Source: Afipia sp. (GTDB taxonomy: Bacteria; Pseudomonadota; Alphaproteobacteria; Rhizobiales; Xanthobacteraceae). Taken from it: a DNA stretch of 64,000 nt. The DNA is taken from NCBI GenBank assembly GCA_017308595.1, contig JAFKER010000005.1, forward strand, positions 1-64,000. The letters run 5' to 3'. The translations under genes were made by a program, and so were the position numbers. Positions 54,222-62,491 of this stretch are shown here, one piece after another. The notes under the pieces are model-generated. The model worked only from the letters and a program-made list of their open reading frames with translations, did not search any database and was not told where the DNA came from. The first letter of the stretch is position 1. Every line of letters begins with the position of its first letter.

Positions 54222-55289
54222 ATGGTGTTTCACATCGAGTATCCAAGGATCATCCCTGCTCGGAAGCCCGAAGGGCATGAACCGAGGGCACCGCGATATA
54301 CCTTGCGGTGGGAGAAGCCCGTCGCCGGAATGGTGTCGGACTACTTCGCGATTCAGGGCAACGATCTCACCTGGGACGATGAGCGCGCGTTCTTTGATCG
54401 CGTGACCGCAGCATTCGCCGCACCGGACGGTCCCGGTGCGCACGAGATTATGCGATTTCGCGACGAGGCTGGAGAGACAAATGCCGTGGTTGTCGGCTAT
54501 TGGACAGACCCGACGGCGAACGGCCGCTGGTTTGCGTCCTCCGAACTTTCTTCATGGCTCGCAGGCGACGAGCGCCTGTCCGATCCGGCGATAGGCTATT
54601 GGCGTGAGACGATTTCTGTTCCTTACGACCGGCATGAGACGATCTATTCGGCACCGTGGTATCGCATCGGCCTCGCGCGGTTGCCGGACTCCGCTATCGT
54701 CTCGATGACGACCAACGGCTATTTTGGAGCGGCGCGCGACCGTCTGCCGATTTCCGCCATCGATCCGCTCGAAAGCCCGTTGAGAAATCAGCCTCCGGTG
54801 GCGAAGGACGTCTCAAGTCGCGGACGAAGACTGCGCGTGATGACCCCCCAAAATCTGTGCGCGTTGCGATCCGGCCAGTACTGGGAGGGCGCCGGGAAGG
54901 AGCAGGCTGACGATTATTATGAAAGCCTGCAACCGAAACTCATGCGCGGAATGGATTTCCTGACAGAGCATAAGGCGGAAACTGGCACGCTCTCGCTGCG
55001 TGTCATGACCAATGTGGGCCCGGGGGGGCAGGGGCGTTCCGAGACATCGGTGCTCGCGTACTTCCTGTCGCTTGAGCAACTCGAAGCGTGGGCAAAGTCT
55101 CACGAGACGCATCTGGCCATCTACGGCCACGCGATTGCTGCGAACAGGAAGTTCAAGGAGAAGCGGGAAGTGGTGACCTGGCACGAGGTGTTCATCCTGC
55201 CTGCTGCATCCTCCTTTGAGTATATCAACTGCCACGCCCGCACGGGTTTCCTGCCATTCTTCACCTTGTTCGAGGAGGCCGGCAGATAG
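54222..55289 (+). CDS. oxd: Aldoxime dehydratase (heme-containing, OxdA/OxdB type)
   Basis: 355 residues, the family length. AVVVGYWTDPTANGRWFASS, GYWRETISVPYDRHETIYS, NVGPGGQGRSETSVLAYFLS and, near the end, His321 in TWHEVFILP (the catalytic histidine position in known enzymes), preceded by a His-rich heme-ligand segment (SHETHLAIYGHA, 293-304). It dehydrates aldoximes to nitriles using a ferrous heme. Placed after nitrilase, it completes an aldoxime to nitrile to carboxylate route. Confidence 0.92.
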   Translation: MVFHIEYPRIIPARKPEGHEPRAPRYTLRWEKPVAGMVSDYFAIQGNDLTWDDERAFFDRVTAAFAAPDGPGAHEIMRFRDEAGETNAVVVGYWTDPTANGRWFASSELSSWLAGDERLSDPAIGYWRETISVPYDRHETIYSAPWYRIGLARLPDSAIVSMTTNGYFGAARDRLPISAIDPLESPLRNQPPVAKDVSSRGRRLRVMTPQNLCALRSGQYWEGAGKEQADDYYESLQPKLMRGMDFLTEHKAETGTLSLRVMTNVGPGGQGRSETSVLAYFLSLEQLEAWAKSHETHLAIYGHAIAANRKFKEKREVVTWHEVFILPAASSFEYINCHARTGFLPFFTLFEEAGR

Positions 55290-55671
55290 CTGCCGCGCGG
55301 TGATGCCATACGCCTGCAAAATTGACGGCCATCCGTCACTTAGCTGACTGATAAGGAAATTGAAGAAATGGAGTCAGTTACCTACTGACAAGAAAATGAC
55401 GAAAAATTTTATCAGTCGCTTATGGTGGCAAAGCGAGTTTACACGTTCCTTTGTTCGATAAGTTGGCTCTCGTCCGGTTCGATATTCTGCATTCTTGCGA
55501 GGAGAACGTCATTGTATGCGGGCCCGTATTTACCTGCGTGGACTCGTCGATGGCTAATAACTTCGCATAATGAGTGGTTATGGAATGCGTGGTTTCCAAC
55601 ACGTTTCGCATTGGTGTTGGTCAAACGTTTAACCTGATGCGCGTTGAGTGCTGTGGACCTTCGCCCGAAAT
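55290..55671. other. Gene-free region after the aldoxime dehydratase
   Basis: AT-richer than its surroundings. It holds the right-hand copy of a short repeat (55343-55379). A 13-codon frame at 55516 beginning MRARIYLR resembles the first residues of serine recombinases but stops at once. Nothing else is evident. Confidence 0.4.
55343..55379 (+). repeat. Short dispersed repeat, right copy
   Basis: GCTGACTGATAAGGAA ... ATGGAGTCAGTT, related to 46884-46918 in the same orientation. CTGACT and AGTCAG form a perfect six-base inverted pair around a 20-base centre. Confidence 0.45.
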
Positions 55672-56350
55672 CTAAAGCCTTTCGTTTCGGACGATCTCGA
55701 TGCCGAAGCCGGACAATCCTCTAAAATGATGAATCGAGGATGTGAGGTGGCGGATCGATGTGATGCCCAGATCCCGAAGGATCTGCGCGCCTGCCTCGAT
55801 TTCGCGCCACTGCCGGTTACGGTCGGCTTCGATCGAAACTGACGATTCAATAGGGATCGGCGGGACACCGGCGGCGCCATCCCGAAAATAGACGAGCACG
55901 CCGCTTCCGTTATTCCTGAACCGTTCAAGCACGACACTCATTTTTGCCTGAGCCTGCCCCGAGAACATGTCGCGTACGATGTTTGGCTTGTAAAACCGCG
56001 TCAGCACGTTTTGCCATCGGCGATATCGCCGTAGACGTAAGCCACGTGGTGAATTGGGTCGAACGGTGCGCGGTAGGAGTAGCCTTGTAATGAGCCGATT
56101 GGGCTATCCGCCGTCACGGCGGAAACCCGTTCAATCAACCTTTCGCGCCCTTGCCGGAAGCGAACGATGTCGGCGATGGTGATGTGCTTCAATCGATGTC
56201 TGGCTGCGAACTCGATGACTTGCGAGCCTTTCATTACCGAGCCGTCGTCGTTCATTAACTCGCTGATAACGCCGACCGGAGGCAACTTTGTAAGATCGGC
56301 CGCCGCTTCTGTCTTGCGCGGACGAAGCCATTGAGCGGGCCTGTTTGTGC
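55672..56350 (-). pseudogene. Decayed ribBA (riboflavin synthesis) gene
   Basis: The reverse strand reads TEAAADLTKLPPVGVISELM then NDDGSVMKGSQVIEFAARH, the C-terminal half of DHBP synthase (RibB). It continues into the GTP cyclohydrolase II-like part (YRAPFDPIHHVAYVYGDIAD). A frameshift at about 56003 interrupts it, and the frame resumes as LTRFYKPNIVRDMFSG, GVLVYFRDGAAGVPP and AGAQILRDLGITSIRHLTSS, ending at 55672. The N-terminal half of RibB is missing and further frame disruption is visible near 56320. It is a fused ribBA reduced to a fragment; a working copy must exist elsewhere. Confidence 0.8.
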
Positions 56351-56364
56351 GTCGCAGCGAATTG

Positions 56365-56384
56365 AATGAGACTGATTGGTAAGT
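56365..56384. promoter_or_regulatory. Shared 20-base motif upstream of the second Liv operon
   Basis: AATGAGACTGATTGGTAAGT, identical to 62380-62399 upstream of the molybdenum hydroxylase gene. About 290 bases before the binding-protein gene. The AraC-type regulator encoded at 61514 is the obvious candidate to bind it. Apart from this motif, 56385-56654 shows GC-rich imperfect repeats (GGGCGGTATCGCGGCT twice, about 70 bases apart) and no gene. Confidence 0.55.
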
Positions 56385-56654
56385 TGTAAGAGCGGGCGGT
56401 ATCGCGGCTCACAACAACATTTCGGCAAATAACCTCCAAGCGTCGACAAGTACGCGTAGGAGGAGGGGGCGGTATCGCGGCTTTTGCCGGTCACCGTTGT
56501 GAGCGCCCCCAAATCGTATGCCGGTGCCTGAAAGACAATCCGATCTAGCCTTGCAGCCAGTGGATGTTGTTGCTCGTCCGAACGTCCTGCAGGCCAACCA
56601 TAACGATAATTCCGCTCAAGCGGACGTACCGCTGCTCTAAGGGAGATGAATGAG

Positions 56655-57824
56655 ATGATGAAAACAACAATGCTGGCTGGTCTGCTTACGGCCACCGCCC
56701 TGACGGGTCCAGCTGCAGCCGCAGATCCAATCAAGATCGGTGTCGTTACGCCGCTGTCGGGAACCTACACGCCGATTGGTCAGCAGGTTCGATGGGGGCT
56801 TGAGCTTGCAACCAAGGAAGTGAATGCCGCTGGCGGCATCATGGGACGTCAGGTGCAGTTGATCTTCGAGGACGAAGAAGCAAATCCATCGGTCGCGGTG
56901 CAAAAGGCTGAAAAACTATTTGAAGTGCAGAAAGTCGATTTCCTTACCGGCACTGTTAATTCGGGTTCGACCCTCGCGGTCGGGCAAACCGCGGAGCGGG
57001 CTGGCAAACTCATAGCGACTACGGTCTCATTTGCAGACTCGATTACCGGCGACAAGTGTTCGCCGAACGTCTTCCGAGTGAATGCCAAGGCAGGACAGCA
57101 ATCGACTGCGTTGGCCGCGTGGGTCGCGAAGCAGAAGCCGAAGGCCAAGGTGTTCTTCCTCGGTCCGGATTACGAAATGGGTCGTTCGACAGTCGCCACG
57201 TTCAAGAAGACGATCGAAGGACTCGGTGCGGTCTCGACAGGGGAAGTTTTCGCTCCTTTGGACAGTAAGGATTACACGCAGTACTTCGGTCAGCTACGCC
57301 AGGCAAAGCCTGAAGTGCTTTATACATCAGTCGCGGGTAACGATACCGTCCGTCTGCTCACGCAGATGCAGGATTTTGGCCTTCTGGGTAATCTTCTCGT
57401 CGTTGGCGCATCCGGCACAGTGACCTCACAGAACATCGCGGCAATTGGTGCAGCGGCGGATGGCTTCGGCACAGGCGTTGGCTACTCCACTCAGATCGAT
57501 ACTCCGGAAAACAAGAAGTTCGTCGAGGCATTTAAGGCTGCGAACAAGGCCGATCCTGATCTTTACGGAGCAGATAGCTACGGTCTGATTTATTTTTACA
57601 AGGCCGCTGTCGAAAAAGCCAAATCAACCGAAACCGATAAAGTGCGTGACGCGATGAAGGACCTCAAGTGGATGACACCGCAGGGTGAAAAGACCATGCG
57701 AGCAGGAGATCATCAGGCGATCCAGCCCATGTACGTGGCTCGGGTCAACGGTGGTCAATTCAAGATCGTTGGCAATGTCGGTGGCGAAGAGGCCATTGGT
57801 CCTGACGAGTGCAAGCGCTTCTGA
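56655..57824 (+). CDS. Liv-type ABC transporter, substrate-binding protein (second system)
   Basis: About 389 residues; the ATG at 56655 is best spaced from AAGGGAG (56646 overlaps it). Signal peptide ending PAAAA, then a type 1 binding-protein fold (IKIGVVTPLSGTYTPIGQQV; NAAGGIMGRQVQLIFEDEEA; GSTLAVGQTAERAGKLIATT). First gene of a five-gene transporter operon next to an AraC regulator and a molybdenum hydroxylase, which suggests an aromatic or N-heterocyclic ligand. Confidence 0.9.
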   Translation: MMKTTMLAGLLTATALTGPAAAADPIKIGVVTPLSGTYTPIGQQVRWGLELATKEVNAAGGIMGRQVQLIFEDEEANPSVAVQKAEKLFEVQKVDFLTGTVNSGSTLAVGQTAERAGKLIATTVSFADSITGDKCSPNVFRVNAKAGQQSTALAAWVAKQKPKAKVFFLGPDYEMGRSTVATFKKTIEGLGAVSTGEVFAPLDSKDYTQYFGQLRQAKPEVLYTSVAGNDTVRLLTQMQDFGLLGNLLVVGASGTVTSQNIAAIGAAADGFGTGVGYSTQIDTPENKKFVEAFKAANKADPDLYGADSYGLIYFYKAAVEKAKSTETDKVRDAMKDLKWMTPQGEKTMRAGDHQAIQPMYVARVNGGQFKIVGNVGGEEAIGPDECKRF

Positions 57825-57950
57825 CGCTGAAAAAGCTCTCATCTAGGCGCTTGCGACGAGTAGGCAAGAACGCAATCAGAGACAGATTGCGTTCCCCCCT
57901 ATGAGTTCTAAAGCGAGGAGCATAATAGTGGATCGCAGTGGTTTTGATGG

Positions 57951-58844
57951 ATGACCGGATTTCTTGAATACGTTCAATTTGTCCTAGCGCCGCAAATGAT
58001 TACGGGCTTGGCACTTGGGATTGCCGTGGTTCTGGTCGCGCTGGGCCTCACCATCATTTTCGGTCTTCTTGACGTCATCAATATGGCCCATGGTGAGTTC
58101 TATGCGGTTGGCGCTTATCTGGCGCTGGCACTCGGAGCGTCCGGTATCAGCTTCTGGGTGCTTCTTATAATCGTTCCCCTGTTGATGCTCCCGATCGGAT
58201 ACGCAATCGAACGGGGCTTAATCCAGCGGGTGTTCAATTTACCTGACCGGCATGTCACGACGCTGCTGCTGACTTTTGGCCTGGGCCTCGTCATTGAAGA
58301 GGGCCTGAAGGTTGTGTTCGGCTCGAACACTCAGCGGCCTCCAACGCCGATTTCAGGCGCGATCGAGGTGATGGGAGTTCTGCTTCCGAAGTATCGTTTG
58401 TTTTTGATTGTCATTGGCTTCGCCATCGTCGCGGCTGTCGCGATCGTGATTAACAAGACGCGGCTCGGCGCGCTTGTGCGAGCCGCTGCGTTCGACCGTA
58501 ACATGGCCGCGTCGCTCGGGGTGCCGGTGTCCCGTGTTTTTGCGCTCACCTTCGCGTTGGGTGTGGCGCTCGCTGGTCTCGCAGGAGTACTTCTTGCGCC
58601 GATCTATTCGGTATTCCCAACTATGGGCCGCGATTTCATCTTCCTCGCATTTACCGTTGTGATTGTCGGTGGGATGGGCTCGATTACGGGCGCAGTCGTT
58701 GCAGGTCTTCTAATTACGCAAGTACAAGCAATCTCCAGCTTGATCGTTTCGCCGGTTTGGAGCGATCCGATTGTTTTTAGCATCATGGTGCTGGTGCTCG
58801 TGGTGAGGCCACAAGGTTTGTTCGGGCGGCTTGGCCATGGATAG
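57951..58844 (+). CDS. Liv-type permease (LivH-like, second system)
   Basis: 297 residues, about eight helices, with GIAVVLVALGLTIIFGLLDV, INMAHGEFYAVGAYLALALG and the cytoplasmic loop VRAAAFDRNMAASLGV. A 126-base gap separates it from the binding-protein gene. Its last codons overlap the next permease gene. Confidence 0.92.
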   Translation: MTGFLEYVQFVLAPQMITGLALGIAVVLVALGLTIIFGLLDVINMAHGEFYAVGAYLALALGASGISFWVLLIIVPLLMLPIGYAIERGLIQRVFNLPDRHVTTLLLTFGLGLVIEEGLKVVFGSNTQRPPTPISGAIEVMGVLLPKYRLFLIVIGFAIVAAVAIVINKTRLGALVRAAAFDRNMAASLGVPVSRVFALTFALGVALAGLAGVLLAPIYSVFPTMGRDFIFLAFTVVIVGGMGSITGAVVAGLLITQVQAISSLIVSPVWSDPIVFSIMVLVLVVRPQGLFGRLGHG

Positions 58845-59856
58845 TCCCGAGGTGCCGCCACGTCGCGAGATGGCCGATCGTCTCGGTCTATCGATGCGGG
58901 CAAGTCATGTTCTGGTTGCCGTCTTCGTGATTGTGGCGCTGATTTTTGCCGCTATTGGCGCGGCGATGGGAGACACATTCTTTCTGAGGCTTGCCACCGA
59001 GGCATTGATTTTTGCCGGCCTCGCGCTCTCGGTCGATATTCTGCTCGGATATACGGGGCTGCTGTCGCTCGGTCAGGCTCTCTATTTCGGAATGGGAGCT
59101 TACATCTCCGCATTAATTCTGAAGGAAGTTCCATCTTTTTGGACTGCAATGGGCGTCGTTCTGGTTGCGGCCTTGATTGTCGGCACGATCGCAGGCCTGA
59201 TCGCCAACCGTGTGCGCGGTGTCTACTTCGCGCTCGTTACTTTCGGTCTCGCGCAAGTTGCCGCACGTGCTGTCTACAACACCCGATCGCTTGGCGCGTC
59301 TGACGGGCTGATTGGCGTTCCGATCGTGCCGATCCATCTTGGTGTCGGGACGATTATGTCAAATGCTCCGGCCAGCTTCTTCATTTTCACGCTTGGATTT
59401 ATTGTCATTCTTTACCTGGCCAGCGCCTACGTTCTCGACACGCCCTTCGGCCGAGTTCTTGTGGCATTGCGTGCCAATGAGCGGCGCGTGCCATTTTTGG
59501 GTTATTCAACTCGCAATGCGCGGGTTGCGGCTTATGTATTAGCGGCAGTCATCGCGTCGCTCTCTGGGGCGCTCTATCCCATGCTGCGTGGGTTCGTATC
59601 TCCTGAGCTTATGTTCTTTGCAACGTCGGGTAATGCCGTCATCACTGTCGTCACGGGCGGCGTCGGTACACTAGCCGGTGCGCTGTACGGTAGCGTTATT
59701 CTCACTGTGCTGAAGTCGATTATCGGCTCGATTACCGAACATCACCTTATTCTCATTGGTATCTTGTTCATGGCGACCGTGATCTTCCTGCCGAAGGGTT
59801 TGATGGGGCTCGTCAGGCCTTGGATCGAGCTCCGGTTGGGTGGGGGCAAGCGATGA
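58837..59856 (+). CDS. Liv-type permease (LivM-like, second system)
   Basis: 339 residues from ATG 58837, inside the end of the LivH gene. LivM signatures LLGYTGLLSLGQALYFGMGA, RVRGVYFALVTFGLAQVAAR and the loop VALRANERRVPFLGYSTRNA. Four-base overlap with the ATPase gene. Confidence 0.92.
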   Translation: MDSPEVPPRREMADRLGLSMRASHVLVAVFVIVALIFAAIGAAMGDTFFLRLATEALIFAGLALSVDILLGYTGLLSLGQALYFGMGAYISALILKEVPSFWTAMGVVLVAALIVGTIAGLIANRVRGVYFALVTFGLAQVAARAVYNTRSLGASDGLIGVPIVPIHLGVGTIMSNAPASFFIFTLGFIVILYLASAYVLDTPFGRVLVALRANERRVPFLGYSTRNARVAAYVLAAVIASLSGALYPMLRGFVSPELMFFATSGNAVITVVTGGVGTLAGALYGSVILTVLKSIIGSITEHHLILIGILFMATVIFLPKGLMGLVRPWIELRLGGGKR

Positions 59857-60593
59857 CTGCTGTTCTTGAGGTTCAGGGCCTTGGTGTCGCCTTCGGCGGC
59901 ATTCGCGCGGTGGATGGTGTATCTTTTTCTGCCGAACCAAATGCAATCACAACGGTAATTGGCCCGAACGGCGCCGGAAAGTCGACGCTGTTCAATTTGA
60001 TCAGCGGTTTGATTCGGCCACATTCGGGCCGCGTCATGCTCGGGGGAGTCGATCGCACCGGCTGCGCGCCCTATTTGATGCAGCGCGCCGGTCTCGGCCG
60101 CTCATTCCAGATTACGAACCTGTTCTTCGAGCTCACGGTTTTCGAGAATTTGAGACTAGCGGCGCAACGGCTCGAAGCCGCCAATCGACTGTTGCTGCCG
60201 GTTCGCCGCAGTGGTTTGGCGTTGGCGCGCGTGGAAACCTTGATCGAGCGTTTCTCGCTCGCATCCAAGATCGGCGAATTGGCCGGGGCGCTATCGCATG
60301 GCGAACAACGGCGTCTCGAAATCGCCGTCGCGCTTGCCGCTGAACCCTCGATCCTTCTGCTCGATGAACCCACACAGGGAATGAGTCATGCGGATACGGC
60401 AGATACGGCTAATCTTATTAGAGCGTTGTCGCGTGACGTGACTATCTTGCTCATCGAACACGACATCGGCGTGGTCATGGATATTTCGAACCATATCGTG
60501 GTGATGCATCAGGGTAAAAAGCTTGCCGAAGGCGCGCCGGCCGTTGTTAGGGCCGATCCGGCCGTTAAGGCCGCCTATTTCGGACACGCGTGA
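59853..60593 (+). CDS. Liv-type ATPase (LivG-like, second system)
   Basis: 246 residues. Walker A GPNGAGKST, Q-loop FQITNLF, signature LSHGEQRRLEIAVALA, Walker B ILLLDEPTQGMS, H-loop LIEHD. Canonical in all motifs, unlike the LivG-like protein of the aldoxime operon. Confidence 0.93.
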   Translation: MTAVLEVQGLGVAFGGIRAVDGVSFSAEPNAITTVIGPNGAGKSTLFNLISGLIRPHSGRVMLGGVDRTGCAPYLMQRAGLGRSFQITNLFFELTVFENLRLAAQRLEAANRLLLPVRRSGLALARVETLIERFSLASKIGELAGALSHGEQRRLEIAVALAAEPSILLLDEPTQGMSHADTADTANLIRALSRDVTILLIEHDIGVVMDISNHIVVMHQGKKLAEGAPAVVRADPAVKAAYFGHA

Positions 60594-61300
60594 TGTTCAG
60601 CATCGACAATCTCCAGGTTCATTATGGCCTCTCTCACGTCATTCAGGGCGTGAGTATGGACGCGAAGCGCGGAGAGGTGGTCGGAATATTCGGACGCAAT
60701 GGCGTCGGCAAGACGACTTTGATGAAGACGATTGCGGGATGGGTTACGCCGAGTGGGGGTACGATCACGCTCGATGGCGAGCGTCTCGATGGTCTCGCGC
60801 CGGATGGTATCTGCCGTCATGGCGTAGGTTTTGTGCCGGAAGACCGACGAATATTTCCCGGTCTCAGCGTCGAGGAAAATCTCAAGCTCGGCTTGATGCA
60901 GCGCGCCGGCCGTTCGCGTGCCGATGAAAACGCAGAGGTTGAGCGCATTTATCAGCGAATGCCGCGGTTGGCTGAGCGACGACGTCAGGCCGGTACCACC
61001 CTGTCGGGCGGGGAACAGCAAATGCTGGCTATGGCTCGCGTGATGGTGGGACGTCCACGGCTCGCACTGATCGATGAGCCGAGCGAGGGGCTCGCGCCGA
61101 TGATTGTCGCTGATATTTTCGCTATCATCGAAGAAATGAAGGCGGAGGGGGCGACGATCTTGCTGGTCGAGCAGAACGTCCATGTCGCGCTCGGTGTTGC
61201 CGATCGCTTCTATGCGATCGAACGAGGGGCCGTTGTGTTCACCGGCAGCGCCAAAGACGAAATGGATAAGGCCCGCCTGCTGGAAGCGATCGCCGTGTAG
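60593..61300 (+). CDS. Liv-type ATPase (LivF-like, second system)
   Basis: 235 residues, ATG overlapping the previous stop by one base (TGATG). Walker A GRNGVGKTT, signature LSGGEQQMLAMARVMV, Walker B LALIDEPSEGLAP, H-loop LLVEQN. Completes the second transporter. Confidence 0.93.
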   Translation: MFSIDNLQVHYGLSHVIQGVSMDAKRGEVVGIFGRNGVGKTTLMKTIAGWVTPSGGTITLDGERLDGLAPDGICRHGVGFVPEDRRIFPGLSVEENLKLGLMQRAGRSRADENAEVERIYQRMPRLAERRRQAGTTLSGGEQQMLAMARVMVGRPRLALIDEPSEGLAPMIVADIFAIIEEMKAEGATILLVEQNVHVALGVADRFYAIERGAVVFTGSAKDEMDKARLLEAIAV

Positions 61301-61513
61301 GGAACTGACGTGCGACAAATGGACGTTCACGTTGGCAGGAGGTCGCTAAAATAGCGCCAAATGGGCTTCTTCCACGCCTGCGAGAGTTCGACCTCGATTA
61401 CGAGACGCTTGGCAGTTTTGGCGATCGACATTAGGATTGGAAGTCATCTTAGCTGCACCCGATGGGGATCGGGCAGGCTTGTTTTCCTTTCGACACCAGG
61501 GCGGGAGGCTCGT

Positions 61514-62356
61514 ATGTCGACGGCGTTGCGTATCGCTCATGGAGCATTTGGCAGGGTTGCGCTGCTCGACATGGATTGCTCGTTGGTGCGTCATGCCCAT
61601 CCGCATTGCCATGTTCTGCTCAAAGTCGAGGGTGCGGATACGCAATTTTCCGTCGGCGATCGGGTTTGTCCACTGACCGACACCACTGCCGTGCTGGTCG
61701 ATGGCTGGCAGCCTCACGCTTACGTCCATAATCCCAGTCGGCCGCGCACTCTTATTCTCGCGTTATACGTCGAGCCGCGATGGCTGAAGGATTTCCGCCC
61801 CGGTTGGGGTGCGAGTGGCTCGCCAGGCTTTTTTGGGCAGCCTTCGGGCGAAGTATCCCCACGTATCCGTCGACTTTCGATGGATCTCGCCACGGAGATG
61901 ATGGCGCGCCCGGATAGCGTCGTTTCACACGAGACATTACTCTCCGATTTGATGATAGCGGTAATTGAACGATTTACGGCGTGGCGCACCTTTCCTGTAT
62001 CGATCAGGGAAATGAATGTGTCCGGCCGGGACTGGCGCATCAAACGTGTCGCTGAAGCGATGCGCGCCGATGTCGGCAACGTCACTAGTATCGACAAATT
62101 CGCGAAGGGCGCTGGATTATCGCGCGCGCATTTTTTTAGGCTCTTTGAGTCGTCGATTGGTGTGCCGCCGAAAGTCTATTTGAACGTCGTGCGAATGGAG
62201 CAGGCAATGGACGCCGTCCTCCATCAGGATGTGACTGTGGGCGAAATCAGTGAGCGTCTCGGATTTTCCGAGCCAGCGCATTTTACACGCTTCTTTCGCA
62301 ATCACGCGGGCGTCGGTCCTCGCGAGTTTCGCAATGTTTCGCGTCTCGCGAGCTGA
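61514..62356 (+). CDS. AraC-family transcriptional regulator
   Basis: 280 residues from an ATG six bases after GGGAGG; a longer frame to 61361 is not supported. An N-terminal cupin-like sensor (VRHAHPHCHVLLKVEGADTQ; VLVDGWQPHAYVHN) and a C-terminal double helix-turn-helix (SIDKFAKGAGLSRAHFFRLF; TVGEISERLGFSEPAHFTRF). Sits between the transporter operon and the hydroxylase gene, both of which are preceded by the same 20-base motif. Confidence 0.87.
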   Translation: MSTALRIAHGAFGRVALLDMDCSLVRHAHPHCHVLLKVEGADTQFSVGDRVCPLTDTTAVLVDGWQPHAYVHNPSRPRTLILALYVEPRWLKDFRPGWGASGSPGFFGQPSGEVSPRIRRLSMDLATEMMARPDSVVSHETLLSDLMIAVIERFTAWRTFPVSIREMNVSGRDWRIKRVAEAMRADVGNVTSIDKFAKGAGLSRAHFFRLFESSIGVPPKVYLNVVRMEQAMDAVLHQDVTVGEISERLGFSEPAHFTRFFRNHAGVGPREFRNVSRLAS

Positions 62357-62379
62357 TGTTTGCAACGCATCAATCATGA

Positions 62380-62399
62380 AATGAGACTGATTGGTAAGT
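62380..62399. promoter_or_regulatory. Shared 20-base motif upstream of the molybdenum hydroxylase gene
   Basis: AATGAGACTGATTGGTAAGT, exact copy of 56365-56384 in the same orientation, 93 bases before the hydroxylase start and just after the AraC gene. Confidence 0.55.
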
Positions 62400-62491
62400 C
62401 CTGAGAGAGACCGGTATGGTCTGTTCTCCCGCTGTCCTGACAAAAGTCTGCAAGCGCGAAGTAAGAAGCGCGATCGGGAGTTTGTTTCAGG

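Noticed and set aside
55516-55557. Short frame beginning MRARIYLR, like the start of a serine recombinase
   Set aside because: Stops after 13 codons and the following DNA shows no recombinase similarity; too short to support.
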